NCBI RefSeq assembly: GCF_014649115.1
Contig: NZ_BMSK01000010.1
Coordinates: 283,050-347,049, forward strand
Direction of reading: 5' to 3'
Length of the DNA: 64,000 nt
Origin: Streptomyces eurythermus
GTDB lineage: Bacteria; Actinomycetota; Actinomycetes; Streptomycetales; Streptomycetaceae
The notes beneath the pieces were generated by a model, which saw only the letters and a list, made by a program, of their open reading frames with translations, did no database searches and was not told where the DNA came from. Shown here in pieces: positions 30,008 through 39,887 of the stretch (positions are counted from its first letter, which is position 1; the number at the start of each line of letters is the position of its first letter). Position numbers and translations under genes: made by a program.

Positions 30008-30201
30008 CAGAATCTCTCCGCAGAAACGCGCGTGACAGCGCGGAAGTTCGAAGGCGTCCCGGTTCGGCGGGGCGCGCTGACTTCATCTGCGGGCAGCACC
30101 GTCCAGCCCGGCGCGTGCGCGCGTCGGGCGAGTGTCCCGGAGGCCCGCCTCAGGCGGCCGGGGGCGGAAGGACGAGTGCGTTCTGCGGCATGATCGGGAC
30201 T

Positions 30202-31206
30202 CTAGGCCGCGGTGCCCCGCGCGGACAACTCCCTTTCCGCGCCACCGGCGGCCACCGGCTCGGGAGTGCCCTTGCCGGAGCCGGCGGACTGGGCGATGAA
30301 CGCGCCGACCAGGACGACCGCGCCGCCGGCGACCTGCGGCGCGGAGAGGTGCTCGCCGAGCAGCACCCAGGCCAGCACGGTCGCGATGACCGCCTCCAGG
30401 CAGGCGACGACGCCGGCGACCTGCGGTGACAGCCGGCGCACGGACAGCACCCCGGTGACGTACGCGATCACCGTGGCGACGAGCACGATCCAGGCGAGCA
30501 GGGCGGCGGCCGGCACGGCGGTGCCGTTCAGGTCGGCGGAGCCGCCCAGCACCGACCAGTCCATGCTCCACGGGCGGGCCACCGCCGTCAGTACGGCGGC
30601 GCCGACGAGCAGCCCGTAGGCGATGACCCCGAGCGGGTCCGGTGCGGTCTCGCCCGCGTCGCCGCCCTGGTCGGCGAGGATGAAGTAGCCGACCTGGCAG
30701 CAGGCGGCGCCGAGGGCGAGCACCAGGCCGAGCGCGTCGAAGCTCAGCCCGGACCAGACCTCCACCACGCAGGCGAGGCCTCCGGCCGCGAGGACCACGC
30801 CGAGCGCGGCGGCGCGGGTGACGGGCCGCCGCTGCACGAACCGCACCCAGCCCAGCACCAGGGCGGGCGCCAGGTACTCGATGAGCAGGGCGACGCCGAC
30901 CGGGATCCGGGAGAGCGCGGCGAAGTAGCAGGCCTGGACTCCGGCGACGGCGAGCAGTCCGAACCCGGCGAGCAGCGCGGGCCGGCGGCGCGGCAGGGCG
31001 CGGTGCCGCACGGCGAGCGGCAGCATCACCAGGGCGGCGCCCGCCACCCTCAGCCACACCACGTGCAGCGGGTCGAGGCCCGCCTCGATCAACGGCTTCG
31101 CGGCCACACCGGATCCGCCGAAGGCCAGCGCGGAGACGAGGGCGAGGCCGAGCCCGGCCCCCTTGCCGGGACTGTCCTGACTGCTCACAGACGTATGCAC
31201 CGGCAC
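30202..31206 (-). CDS. EamA/DMT family transporter
   Basis: Membrane protein of 334 residues in the same family as its neighbour, with two EamA repeats (LGLALVSALAFGGSGVAAKPLIE; CLEAVIATVLAWVLLGEHLSAPQ). RhtA-like exporters of amino acids have this layout. The GTG at 31206 has no clear ribosome site, so the start is uncertain by some residues. Two tandem EamA genes may have arisen by an old duplication, though they are not close in sequence. Confidence 0.88.
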   Translation of the reverse strand: MPVHTSVSSQDSPGKGAGLGLALVSALAFGGSGVAAKPLIEAGLDPLHVVWLRVAGAALVMLPLAVRHRALPRRRPALLAGFGLLAVAGVQACYFAALSRIPVGVALLIEYLAPALVLGWVRFVQRRPVTRAAALGVVLAAGGLACVVEVWSGLSFDALGLVLALGAACCQVGYFILADQGGDAGETAPDPLGVIAYGLLVGAAVLTAVARPWSMDWSVLGGSADLNGTAVPAAALLAWIVLVATVIAYVTGVLSVRRLSPQVAGVVACLEAVIATVLAWVLLGEHLSAPQVAGGAVVLVGAFIAQSAGSGKGTPEPVAAGGAERELSARGTAA

Positions 31207-31252
31207 ATGATGCCAGGCGCCGACAGGAGCGTCATCCCTGTTGACACCTGTC

Positions 31253-31957
31253 TCAGCCGGTGGACGGTTCGGGCCGTTCGCCGTCCGTCCGGCCGTCGTC
31301 GGCGCGTGCCCCGGTCCCGGCCTCGATCCCTGCGATCAGGTCGCGGGCCGCGATGCCGGCGCGTCCGAGCACCTCCACGGCCCGGGACCCCGGGTCGGCG
31401 GCGAGCGCCGCGAGCAGATCGGTACCGGCGACGCGGTGGGCGTTCCGCCGCCGGGCGCGGGCACGGGCGTCGACGAGCGCGGCGGCAGCGGCGGGCGACC
31501 AGCGGCCGGCGTCCCGGCCCGCGGTATCGACGTGTCGATCCGTGGCGTCGGCGTACCGGCCCGTGGCGTCGGCGGGCGGCTGTCCGGAACGGGGGCCGGC
31601 CGGAGCGGTTACGACGGGGAGCGCGCCGGAGTCCTCGACACCGGCCCGCCAGCGCAGTCCGTAGCCGATGCTGCGCTGCACGAGGTAGCCGAGGAGCCGG
31701 GCGAGCCGCCGTGGCTCGCCCACGGCGGCACGGGCCTCGGGGTCGTGTTCCAGCAGGGCGTGGAGCAGATGGGCGGTGTCGGTCTGCCGGTCCCCGTCCC
31801 GGACGGCCCTCCTGCGGGCACCGGCGACCACCGCCGCCAGCTCCGCGTCGAGCCCGGCAGCGCCGTCCTGGTGCGGAACCGCTTGGTCGGGGGCGGTCCG
31901 GTCGGCTGTACGGGGTTGCACATCCCCTACCTCATCAGCCCCAACGGGACGGGACAT
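31253..31957 (-). CDS. Clp N-domain protein without ATPase
   Basis: About 234 residues with two Clp-N-like repeats: HLLHALLEHDPEARAAVGEPRRLARLLGYL, and after an Asp/Ala/Thr-rich linker ALVDARARARRRNAHRVAGTDLLAALAADPGSRAVEVLGRAGI. There are no AAA+ modules, so it is not a chaperone by itself; such proteins may act as adaptors or decoys for ClpC/ClpP substrates. The start is uncertain: ATG at 31957, 31999 or 32017 are all in frame, and none has a strong ribosome site. Confidence 0.75.
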   Translation of the reverse strand: MSRPVGADEVGDVQPRTADRTAPDQAVPHQDGAAGLDAELAAVVAGARRRAVRDGDRQTDTAHLLHALLEHDPEARAAVGEPRRLARLLGYLVQRSIGYGLRWRAGVEDSGALPVVTAPAGPRSGQPPADATGRYADATDRHVDTAGRDAGRWSPAAAAALVDARARARRRNAHRVAGTDLLAALAADPGSRAVEVLGRAGIAARDLIAGIEAGTGARADDGRTDGERPEPSTG

Positions 31958-32188
31958 CCGCGACAGGAACCATTTGCGCGTCCCACGCGGAGTGGACATC
32001 ACCGGCCCGGATTTCATCCTTACGGAGGAGATCCGGCCGATGTGGCACGACTCCGCGCGCGCCGCCTTGCCGTACGCGCGCCGGCCCCGATGCGCGGCTG
32101 ACGGTTCGTCAGTATTGAATGTTCGCGCCCCTGCGGCTACGTTCCGCGACACCGCAGCCCGGTACGCCCGATCCGAAGGGGTGGTCGC

Positions 32189-32617
32189 ATGGCCGAAGTC
32201 AGCGCGGAGGCACGCATCGAGGCGCCGGCCGGGGAGGTGTGGGCCCGGCTCACCGACTGGCCGTCGTACGGGGAGTGGAACGCGACCCACACCGGCTTTC
32301 CGCAGGGCGGCCCGGCGAACCCGGCCGTGGGCGGGACGTTCCGGGAGAACATGAAGCTGATGGGCTTTCCGGCGGAGGTCGACTGGACCATCGAGGAACT
32401 GGAACCGGCCCGGGTCCTCGCCATCCGCGGCAAGGGCCCGATGGCGGTGACCGTCGCCACCCGCTACACGCTGACCCCGGACGGGGACGCCACGACGGTC
32501 CGGATCGACGGCGAGTTCACCGGCGCCGCCGTGTCCCTGATGGCGGCCAGGCTCAAGGACTCGGCGACGGCCGCGCTGACCGAGTCACTGCGCAGACTGG
32601 GCGACCTGGTGACCTGA
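32189..32617 (+). CDS. SRPBCC (START-like) family protein
   Basis: A 142-residue lipid/polyketide-binding-type fold protein: AEVSAEARIEAPAGEVWARLTDWPSYGEWN at the start and a long C-terminal helix. Relatives bind hydrophobic ligands or act as polyketide cyclases; the ligand is unknown. Convergent with the PadR gene. Confidence 0.87.
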   Translation: MAEVSAEARIEAPAGEVWARLTDWPSYGEWNATHTGFPQGGPANPAVGGTFRENMKLMGFPAEVDWTIEELEPARVLAIRGKGPMAVTVATRYTLTPDGDATTVRIDGEFTGAAVSLMAARLKDSATAALTESLRRLGDLVT

Positions 32618-32690
32618 GGGGGAGAACTCCACCCGGCCGGACCACCGGGCGCCCCGAAGGGCCCAGCCGAGTCCGGTCACCGTACGGACC

Positions 32691-33317
32691 TCAGTGCTCG
32701 TCGGCGAGGATCAGATACAGCTTCTTGCGGGCGTCGTTGAGAACGGTCAGCGCCTTCTCCCGCTGTTCCTTGCTGCCGGTCTTCCAGACCTGGCCGAAGG
32801 CCTCCATCAGACCGAAGCCGGCCTGACGGATCTCACCGAGGGCCTCCCAGTCGACCCCCCGCGAGGCCTCCTCCCAGGGGGCGTCGGGACCCTCCTCGGC
32901 GGCGGCGCGCCCGCTCTCGGTGAGCGCGAACAGTTTCTTGCCGCCCTCGCTCCGGCTGGCGATCAGACCCTCGTCCTCCAGCAGCTGGAGGGTGGGGTAG
33001 ACCGAGCCGGGGCTGGGCTTCCAGGCGCCGCCACTGCGTTCGGCGATCTCCTGGATCATCTCGTAGCCGTGCATGGGCCGCTCCTTGAGCAGGGCCAGCA
33101 GCGAGGCGCGCACATCACCGCGCCGCGCCCGCCCCCGCGGACCACCACGCCCGCGCGGCCCCCAGGGACCGGCCCCGAACCCGGGCCCGCCGGGTCCGAA
33201 CCCCGGCCCGCCCGGCCCGAACGGCCCGAAGGCCCCCCGCCGCCCCTCGAAACCGCCCATGCCCCACCGCCCGGAACCCTCGTGCCGGTGCCCACGCTCG
33301 AATCCATGACCCCGCAT
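32691..33317 (-). CDS. PadR family transcriptional regulator
   Basis: A 208-residue regulator. After a Gly/Pro/Phe-rich, disordered ~65-residue head comes the PadR winged helix (LLALLKERPMHGYEMIQEIAERSGGAWKPSPGSVYPTLQLLEDEGLI) and a C-terminal helical dimerisation part. PadR repressors often control exporters or stress genes. The ATG at 33317 follows GGAG. Two dyads lie just upstream (33356-33376 and 33383-33392), consistent with autoregulation. Confidence 0.92.
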   Translation of the reverse strand: MRGHGFERGHRHEGSGRWGMGGFEGRRGAFGPFGPGGPGFGPGGPGFGAGPWGPRGRGGPRGRARRGDVRASLLALLKERPMHGYEMIQEIAERSGGAWKPSPGSVYPTLQLLEDEGLIASRSEGGKKLFALTESGRAAAEEGPDAPWEEASRGVDWEALGEIRQAGFGLMEAFGQVWKTGSKEQREKALTVLNDARKKLYLILADEH

Positions 33318-33355
33318 CACGACCACTCCATCCCATCGCTGATCAGTCCCGTACG

Positions 33356-33392
33356 CATCGCGTATCGTTCGCGATGATTCAACGATATATCG
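33356..33392. promoter_or_regulatory. Two dyads upstream of the PadR gene
   Basis: CATCGCG-N7-CGCGATG (33356-33376) and the palindrome CGATATATCG (33383-33392), 39-75 bp before the PadR start in an A/T-rich patch. Probable operator and promoter for PadR autoregulation. Confidence 0.5.
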
Positions 33393-33559
33393 GAATGGAG
33401 GGTGTGCCAAGACCCCGCGTCCGTCCAGTGACCTGTGACAGCGGACCTCGCCCGACTGCCACCGAGGATTGATCGACGACGGTTTGTGCCAGGGACGCCG
33501 TTTTGCGGGAGCGGCAACAGGAGTGGCGTCACCGGGCCGCGACGGGTGACGTTGGGCCC

Positions 33560-34240
33560 GTGACCGACAACATCGCAGCGGGATCGCCCGCGTCCGACAC
33601 TTCCCTGCCTGGCGACGGATACATCGGAGACCCCACGGTGCGGGCGGAGTGGGACAACCGATACGCCGACCGACACCAGCTGTGGAGCGGCCGGCCCAAC
33701 GGCGCGCTCGTGGCCGAGGTCGCCGGGCTCACGCCCGGGCGGGTGCTGGACGTCGGCTGCGGCGAGGGCGCGGACGCCGTCTGGCTCGCGCGCGGCGGCT
33801 GGGACGTGACCGCGCTCGATGTCTCGGGCGTGGCGCTGGAGCGGGCGGCCGGGCACGCGCGGGACGCGGGCGTCGCCGTTCGCTGGGTGCACGCCGCGCT
33901 GACGGAAGCGGCGCTCCCGGCGGCCTCCTTCGACCTGGTCTCCGCGCAGTATCCCGCCCTGCTGCGCACCCCCGACGCCGCAGCCGAGCGAGCGCTGCTC
34001 GCGGCCGTCGCGCCCGGCGGCGTGCTGCTGCTCGTACACCACGCGGGGATGGACACCCAGCAGGCGCACGACAGCGGCTTCGACCCGGCTGACTACGTCT
34101 GGCCGTCGATGGTCGCCGCCCTGCTCACCGACGACTGGAAGGTGGAGGTGAACGAGCAGCGACCACGCGTGGCACCCGACGGCGGCGCCGGCGCGCACCA
34201 CACCGACGACCTGGTGCTGCGTGCCCGACGGCTGCGCTGA
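33560..34240 (+). CDS. Class I SAM-dependent methyltransferase
   Basis: A 226-residue methyltransferase with the SAM motif I GRVLDVGCGEGADAVWLARGG, motif II TALDVSGVALERAA and the post-motif segment SFDLVSAQYPALL. Small-molecule methyltransferases of this kind (also thiol/tellurite types) are common in Streptomyces; the substrate is unknown. The GTG at 33560 was chosen as the last start before the conserved region; a start further upstream at 33503 is in frame. Confidence 0.85.
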   Translation: MTDNIAAGSPASDTSLPGDGYIGDPTVRAEWDNRYADRHQLWSGRPNGALVAEVAGLTPGRVLDVGCGEGADAVWLARGGWDVTALDVSGVALERAAGHARDAGVAVRWVHAALTEAALPAASFDLVSAQYPALLRTPDAAAERALLAAVAPGGVLLLVHHAGMDTQQAHDSGFDPADYVWPSMVAALLTDDWKVEVNEQRPRVAPDGGAGAHHTDDLVLRARRLR

Positions 34241-34372
34241 GCCCCTCCGCTCACAGCAGACCCGGCTTCCGGACAGACTGGACGACCGAGCCACGGAAAC
34301 CGGGCTGCTGCCTCCCAGCCTTCGATGGCGAACGGCCAAGGTTCACTGTCACAGGTCATCTAGGCTGACGCG

Positions 34373-35221
34373 GTGACTGATGAGCAGCAGCGGGAGCGGC
34401 CGTCGGGAGTGTGGGCCACGGCGGTGGGGGTGGCCAGGGTGCGGGCGCTGGAGAGCGAGCGGAAGAACGCGCTGTTCCACGATCCACTGGCGCAGGCCTT
34501 CGCCGCCGCCGGCGGCCTGTGGCCCTCCTCGCCGCCACCCGGCGACGAGGCCGCGCGCCGCCGCCGGGCGGCGGTGTCGTCGTCCATCGTCATCAGGACG
34601 AGGTTCCTCGACGACCTGTTGCGGCAGGCGTCCGCGTCCGGGATCCGGCAGGTCGTGCTGCTCGGCGCCGGCATGGACAGCCGGGCCTTCCGGATGGACT
34701 GGCCCGAGGGCACCCGGCTGTTCGAGGTCGACACCGCCGCACCACTGGACTTCAAGGCTTCGGTACTGCGCCGGGAGCGGGCCGTCGCACGCTGCGAGCG
34801 GATCACCGTCGCGGTGGATCTGCGCGAGGACTGGCCGGGCGCGCTGGCCGCCGCGGGGCACGATCCGGCGTCGCCGACCGTGTGGATCGCCGAAGGACTG
34901 CTGATCTACCTGCCCGAGGACGCGGTCGAGCTGCTGCTGGCCCGGATCGGCGCGCTGTCGGCGGCAGGCAGCCGGATGGGGCTGACATGGGGCTCGCGCG
35001 GTGTGATCGAGCGCTTCGGCGCGGACGCCGAGCCGGGATCGGCGGCCTCCATGTGGGTCTCGGAGATGCCCGACGACCCGGTGGGCCGGCTGGCCGGGCA
35101 CGGCTGGGAGGCCGTCGGCCACACCCTGCGCGAGCGCGCCGCCGCCTACGGCCGCCCGCTCGGCACCCCGCCGCGGCACGAGGAGGGGCCGGGCGGGCTG
35201 ATCTCCGCGGTCCGCCGGTAG
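34373..35221 (+). CDS. SAM-dependent methyltransferase, LCM-like (TIGR00027 type)
   Basis: A 282-residue methyltransferase of the leucine-carboxyl-methyltransferase-like group that is abundant in actinobacteria. VVLLGAGMDSRAFRMDWPEGTRLFEVD is the SAM-binding region, with FKASVLRRE and WIAEGLLIYLPED following. Members methylate carboxylates or hydroxyls of secondary metabolites. Not obviously part of a pathway here. Starts at GTG 34373. Confidence 0.9.
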   Translation: MTDEQQRERPSGVWATAVGVARVRALESERKNALFHDPLAQAFAAAGGLWPSSPPPGDEAARRRRAAVSSSIVIRTRFLDDLLRQASASGIRQVVLLGAGMDSRAFRMDWPEGTRLFEVDTAAPLDFKASVLRRERAVARCERITVAVDLREDWPGALAAAGHDPASPTVWIAEGLLIYLPEDAVELLLARIGALSAAGSRMGLTWGSRGVIERFGADAEPGSAASMWVSEMPDDPVGRLAGHGWEAVGHTLRERAAAYGRPLGTPPRHEEGPGGLISAVRR

Positions 35222-35429
35222 CGCGCCCCCGGGCGGCGCCCCGCACACGGCGCCATCGGGCCGGGCTCGGGGCGAAGCGGGTGATGCCCCGCTTCCCTGC
35301 CTCGCCACGCCGTTCAGCGCCCCGCCCTCCTCGAGTTCGCCGGGAGAGCGAGGCTCGTGGTTCCGCAACCCGGCCATGGGACAGGGGCGGCGCCCGGCCC
35401 GGGTCCACCGCGCCGATAGCCTCGGCTCC

Positions 35430-35843
35430 GTGGCCCGTCATCCGAGGAAGCCCCGCCGCCTGGTCGCCGACGGGCGCGTGTACCTGTGGACGCTGCGCCA
35501 CAGCCACCGCGTGCCGTACGGCGGCCGGCCCACGGAGTGCCGCCAGATCCTCACGCTGTATCCGCAACCGGCCGGCGCCGGCGGCCCGCTGCGCATCGTC
35601 TTCGCCGCCGGCCCGGGCCGGTATGTCCCCGGCGGGTTCCCCATGGGCTCGGGGGACGTGGGGTACGTACGGGGCGGTTCCCTGAACCTGCACGAACCGG
35701 GTGCCGTACGGGCCCTGCTCGACGCGGCGTCGACCCAGGGCCGGCGGCCGGACGGGCACGGGGTGGTGGAGGTCGACGGCTGGCCGCTGCTGGAGGCGGT
35801 GACGGCCACGACAGCCGAACGCGCCGGTTGCCCGGACTCGTAG
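35430..35843 (+). CDS. Conserved hypothetical protein
   Basis: About 137 residues, basic at the start (ARHPRKPRRLVADGRVYLW), then beta-rich with RQILTLYPQPAGAGGPLRIVF. I recognise no domain. Codon use is typical of the neighbours. The GTG at 35430 is chosen; residues upstream look non-coding. Lies between two single genes with no operon evidence. Confidence 0.6.
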   Translation: MARHPRKPRRLVADGRVYLWTLRHSHRVPYGGRPTECRQILTLYPQPAGAGGPLRIVFAAGPGRYVPGGFPMGSGDVGYVRGGSLNLHEPGAVRALLDAASTQGRRPDGHGVVEVDGWPLLEAVTATTAERAGCPDS

Positions 35844-35959
35844 GCTCCGTCGCGCTCCGTGGCAACGGCCCCCGGTCCGGCCCGTGGCCCGGAAAACCAG
35901 TCCGGTCCTCGTGAATTGGCCTTGGTCCCAGGGCCGTCGCTGCCGCTAGCGTCGGCGTC

Positions 35960-36772
35960 ATGCGCATTCGAATCGTGGACGCCTTCGCCGACCGCCCGTT
36001 CACCGGCAACCCGGCCGGAGTCCTGCTCCTGGACGACGTCTTCCCGGACGACGACTGGCTCCGGAACGTCGCGATGGAGGTGAACCACGCGGAGACGGCG
36101 TTCGCCCACCCCCTGCCCGAGGGCGGTGACGCCGACTGGGCGCTGCGCTGGTTCACCCCCGTCACCGAGGTCGCCATGTGCGGGCACGCCACCCTCGCCA
36201 CGGCCCACGTCCTGCACACCACCGGTGCCCACGAAGGGCCGGTGCGGTTCGCCACCCGCAGTGGTGTGCTGATCGCCACGCCCGGCACGGACGGTTCGCT
36301 CACCCTGGACTTCCCGACCGCCCCGCTCACCCCCGCCGAACTGCCGGCCGGGGTCGCCGAGGCGCTGGGCGCGCAGCCGCTCGCCGCCTTCGACACCGGG
36401 CCCGACATCGGCGACCTGCTGGTGGAACTGGCCGACGAGAAGACCGTCCTCGGGCTCTCCCCCGACCACAAGGCCCTCGGCGCCTACTCCGCGCGCGGCA
36501 TCATCGCCACGGCCCGCGCCGAGGACCCCGCCCGCGGCTACGACTACGTCTCCCGCTGCTTCTTCCCCAACGTCGGCATCGACGAGGACCCGGTGACCGG
36601 CAGCGCCCACACCGCGCTCGCCCCGTACTGGTCGCCCCGGCTCGGCAGTGACGACCTCACCGGGCTCCAGGCCTCCCGCCGTACCGGACTGGTCCGTACG
36701 GGCCTGCGCGGCGCGCGGACGCTGCTCACCGGCCAGGCGGTGACGGTCATCGAGGGCGACCTGCGCGCCTGA
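35960..36772 (+). CDS. PhzF family isomerase
   Basis: A 270-residue PhzF/diaminopimelate-epimerase-fold protein. The N-terminal RIVDAFADRPFTGNPAGV, the catalytic Glu in NHAETAF (near residue 45) and the DEDPVTGSAH motif are conserved. PhzF isomerises a phenazine precursor; most relatives, this one included, lack phenazine genes nearby and have unknown substrates. Confidence 0.92.
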   Translation: MRIRIVDAFADRPFTGNPAGVLLLDDVFPDDDWLRNVAMEVNHAETAFAHPLPEGGDADWALRWFTPVTEVAMCGHATLATAHVLHTTGAHEGPVRFATRSGVLIATPGTDGSLTLDFPTAPLTPAELPAGVAEALGAQPLAAFDTGPDIGDLLVELADEKTVLGLSPDHKALGAYSARGIIATARAEDPARGYDYVSRCFFPNVGIDEDPVTGSAHTALAPYWSPRLGSDDLTGLQASRRTGLVRTGLRGARTLLTGQAVTVIEGDLRA

Positions 36773-36796
36773 GCGGCTCGCCGGCGGCCCGCGCGG

Positions 36797-37618
36797 TCAG
36801 GCCGTCGGCAGCCAGCCCACCTTGCCGGCGAGGAGGGCGTAACCGACGAACGCCCCGATGTCGAGCAGGGAGTGGGCGACGACCAGCGGGCCGACGCGCC
36901 CCCAGCGGCGGTACAGCCAGACGAACACCACGCCCATGGCCATGTTGCCGAGGAAGCCGCCGATGCCCTGGTAGAGGTGGTACGAGCCGCGCAGGACCGC
37001 ACCGGCCAGCAGGGCGGCGCCCGGGCCCCAGCCCAGCTGACCCAGCCTGCGCAGCAGATAGCCGACGACGATGACCTCTTCGAGGACCGCGTTCTGCACC
37101 GCCGACAGGACCAGCACCGGGTACTTCCACCAGACGTCCGGCAGCGCCTCGGGTACCACGGTGAGGTTGAAGCCGAGGCCGCGGGCGGCCAGGTAGAAGG
37201 CGATGCCGGTGCTGCCGATCACGGCCGCGACCCCGGCGCCCCGGGCCAGGTCGGTCCAGGGGCGGGTACGGTCGAAGCCGAGGACGCGCAGGCTCGCGCC
37301 CTCGCGCAGCAGCAGGTGGGCGACGAGGGCGACGGGGACCAGCGCGGTGGCGATGCCGAACAGCTGCCAGGCCAGGTCCAGCCAGGGGCGCCCCGGCGCG
37401 GCGGAGGCGTTGAGGGTGGCCGCCTGGTCCTTGAGGCCGCCCGGCTTGGTGACCGAGCCGATGAAGCTGATCAGCGCGGACACCCCGCTCGCCCCCAGGG
37501 AGAGCGCCAGCACGAGCAGCGTCTCGTCCCGCAGCGTCCGCCGCGCCTCGCGTGCCCGCACCGGGGAATCGGCCACCGCGTCAGCCTCCACCTGCACTCC
37601 CGCCTCCAGCCGGCTCAT
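36797..37618 (-). CDS. CPBP family intramembrane metalloprotease
   Basis: A 273-residue membrane protein with about seven hydrophobic segments. The CAAX-protease/bacteriocin-processing signature is visible: EEVIVVGYLLRRL (the Glu-Glu motif), YHLYQG and HSLLDIG with the metal-binding histidines. Substrates of these proteases are mostly unknown. ATG at 37618; an upstream GTG is possible. Ends 24 bp from the stop of PhzF. Confidence 0.9.
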   Translation of the reverse strand: MSRLEAGVQVEADAVADSPVRAREARRTLRDETLLVLALSLGASGVSALISFIGSVTKPGGLKDQAATLNASAAPGRPWLDLAWQLFGIATALVPVALVAHLLLREGASLRVLGFDRTRPWTDLARGAGVAAVIGSTGIAFYLAARGLGFNLTVVPEALPDVWWKYPVLVLSAVQNAVLEEVIVVGYLLRRLGQLGWGPGAALLAGAVLRGSYHLYQGIGGFLGNMAMGVVFVWLYRRWGRVGPLVVAHSLLDIGAFVGYALLAGKVGWLPTA

Positions 37619-37680
37619 GGACCCGTGGCCCACCTTCGCCTGGCAAGGATCGCAGAAGCGCACCGGGACCCCACACACCA

Positions 37681-37737
37681 GCCCACACCCGAACGCACCC
37701 GGGCCCCGCACCCGAGCCCACACCCGAACGCACCCGG
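37681..37737. repeat. 22-bp direct repeat, 35-bp period
   Basis: GCCCACACCCGAACGCACCC followed by GG occurs at 37681-37702 and 37716-37737, in the gap between the CPBP gene and the GCS2 gene. Two copies only, C-rich, with no spacers of CRISPR type. Confidence 0.75.
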
Positions 37738-37799
37738 ACCCCCGGCGCCGGCCCGCGCAGGCGGCCGGGCGGCGTCACGGTGCGACGGCCCAGCCGCCG

Positions 37800-39317
37800 T
37801 CACCCCAGCGGTACCGGCTCCGGCAGACCCACCGGCCAGGTGTGGACCGGTTCCCCGCCGTGCATCAGCTCGGCGTACCGGCGGGTCGTCGCCGCCAGGG
37901 CCGCCTCGCGGGACAGGCCCCTCTCCAGCGCCCGGTGGAAGGTGGCCGCCTGCCAGGACGCCCCGTTGACCCGGCGCCGGCAACGCTCCTCGATCACGCC
38001 CAGGTAGAGGTCCCGGTCGGCCGCCTCCACGCCCCACGCGTCCAGCCCGGCCGCGGCGAGCGGCAGCAACTCGTCGCGGACCAGCGTCACCGCGTCGACC
38101 TCGCCCGTGCCGCCGTAGCGTCCCCGCCGGGGCCAGACGAAGCGCGCGTCGATCCCGTACCGGCACGCCGCGTCGAAGTTCGCCTCGGCCGCGGCGAACG
38201 GCAGCCGCGTCCACACCGGCCGGGAGTCCTCGGCGAGCGCCCGGACCAGGCCGTAGTAGAAGGCCGCGTTGGCGATGACGTCGGTGATGGTCGGCCCGGC
38301 GGGCAGCACCCGGTTCTCCACGCGCAGGTGCGGCAGGCCGTCCGCGATGCCGTACACCGGCCGGTTCCAGCGGTAGATCGTGCCGTTGTGCAGCACGAGC
38401 TCGCCGAGCCGGGGCACCCCGCCGGCCTCGATGACCTCCAGCGGCTCCTCGTCGTCGCGGATCGGCAGCAGCGCCGGGAAGTAACGCAGGTTCTCCTCGA
38501 ACAGGTCGTACGCCGAGGAGATCCATCGCTCGCCGAACCAGGTCCGCGGCCGTACGCCCTGTGCCTGCAACTCGGGCGGCCGGGTGTCGGTGGACTGCAG
38601 GAACAGCGGGGGCCGGGACTCGCGCCACAGCTCGTGCCCGAACAGGAACGGCGAGTTGGCGCCCACGGCGATCTGCGCGGCGCTCGCCGCCTGGGCCGCG
38701 TTCCACACGTCCGCGAACCGGTCCGGGGTGACCTGGAGGTGCAGCTGCACCGAGGTGCACGCGGCTTCCGGCACGATCGACTTGGACGTGCAGACGAGGT
38801 GTTCCACGCCGTCGATGTCCAGCCGGAAGTCCTCGCCGCGGGCGGCGACGATCTGATCGTTGAGAAGGGTGTAGCGGTCGACCTCGGAGAGGTTGGAGGA
38901 GACCAGGTCGTCCCGGTCGAGGGTGGGCAGGATGCCTATCATCACTATGCCCGCGTCCACCTCGCCGGCCTTGCGGTCGGCGTAGGCGAGCGAGGTGCGC
39001 AACTCCTCGGCGAGCCGGTCGAACACCCGCCCGCCCAGCCGGTGGGGCGCAATGTTCACTTCAAGGTTGAACATGGCGAGTTCTGTTTGGAAATCACGGC
39101 TCGCGATGCGTTCCAGCACCTGACCGTTCAACATTTTCGGCATACCATCGGGCCCGGCGAGATTCAATTCTATCTCCACCCCCATGAGGTTCTTGGGGCG
39201 GTCGAATCGCTTCTCCCGCAGCAATCGCTCCAGTCCCGTCAGACACTTCTGGAGCTTTTCGCGATAGCGCTGGCGATCGGACAGGTCGAACTGCCCCGCC
39301 ACGACCTTTTCCCCCAT
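37800..39317 (-). CDS. Glutamate-cysteine ligase family 2 (GCS2/YbdK-like) protein
   Basis: A 505-residue ATP-dependent carboxylate-amine ligase of the GCS2 group. MGVEIELNLAG (glutamate/ATP/metal site), NLEVNIAPHRLGG, TSVQLHLQV and LRVENRVLPAGPT are typical motifs. The group includes gamma-glutamylcysteine ligases such as EgtA and proteins of unknown substrate; this one is longer than YbdK (about 370 residues) by its C-terminal part. The ATG follows GGAGGGAC. It has no ergothioneine genes beside it. Confidence 0.88.
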   Translation of the reverse strand: MGEKVVAGQFDLSDRQRYREKLQKCLTGLERLLREKRFDRPKNLMGVEIELNLAGPDGMPKMLNGQVLERIASRDFQTELAMFNLEVNIAPHRLGGRVFDRLAEELRTSLAYADRKAGEVDAGIVMIGILPTLDRDDLVSSNLSEVDRYTLLNDQIVAARGEDFRLDIDGVEHLVCTSKSIVPEAACTSVQLHLQVTPDRFADVWNAAQAASAAQIAVGANSPFLFGHELWRESRPPLFLQSTDTRPPELQAQGVRPRTWFGERWISSAYDLFEENLRYFPALLPIRDDEEPLEVIEAGGVPRLGELVLHNGTIYRWNRPVYGIADGLPHLRVENRVLPAGPTITDVIANAAFYYGLVRALAEDSRPVWTRLPFAAAEANFDAACRYGIDARFVWPRRGRYGGTGEVDAVTLVRDELLPLAAAGLDAWGVEAADRDLYLGVIEERCRRRVNGASWQAATFHRALERGLSREAALAATTRRYAELMHGGEPVHTWPVGLPEPVPLG

Positions 39318-39887
39318 CGAAGTGTCCCTCCTCGGATGGGCGGGCCGGCGCTCCGGCCGCCGGGCTCCCGGTCAGGGGGGATGATGCCCAGCCGAAGCGA
39401 TCGATAACGTGTCCTGCCGGCCCGCCGCCCGTTACTCTGTCGGAATGTTCCCGGCGGCACATTCACGAGGCATGCCGCAGGGTGCACCCTCGGGTGCCCC
39501 GAACGCCTCGTGAAAAACGCCGACGACATCAGGCCGACCACTACCGGCGCGTAATGCGAGGTCAGCGGCGACCGGCCGGACCGGAAATCGGGATGAGTTC
39601 GGCAAATCGACGACCTAATTCACCCTTGCCCCCGGAACCGGAATCGGATAGCCGAAACATCGGCCGAACAAACGTCGTATAAACTTCGTGCGCACGGCAG
39701 AGGTGGCACCCTCGGTCCTGGTTGCCGAGGCGTTACCGCCATCCCGGTTGACGGGGGGCGGACCGAGCCGCACCCTCGTTCACACCCGACCCGGGCCCCC
39801 ACCTCTCCGGCCTTCCGTGAGCAGACAGCGCCGTCCGCCCCACCCCCTCCTCGCGCCGCCGCGCCTGTCGAATGAGAGGCGACCCAC
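39318..39887. promoter_or_regulatory. Divergent intergenic region
   Basis: About 570 bp between divergent starts with no convincing gene; frames here lack codon bias or ribosome sites. The stretch around 39595-39690 is A/T-richer (GTATAAAC at about 39675) and probably holds a promoter. Confidence 0.4.
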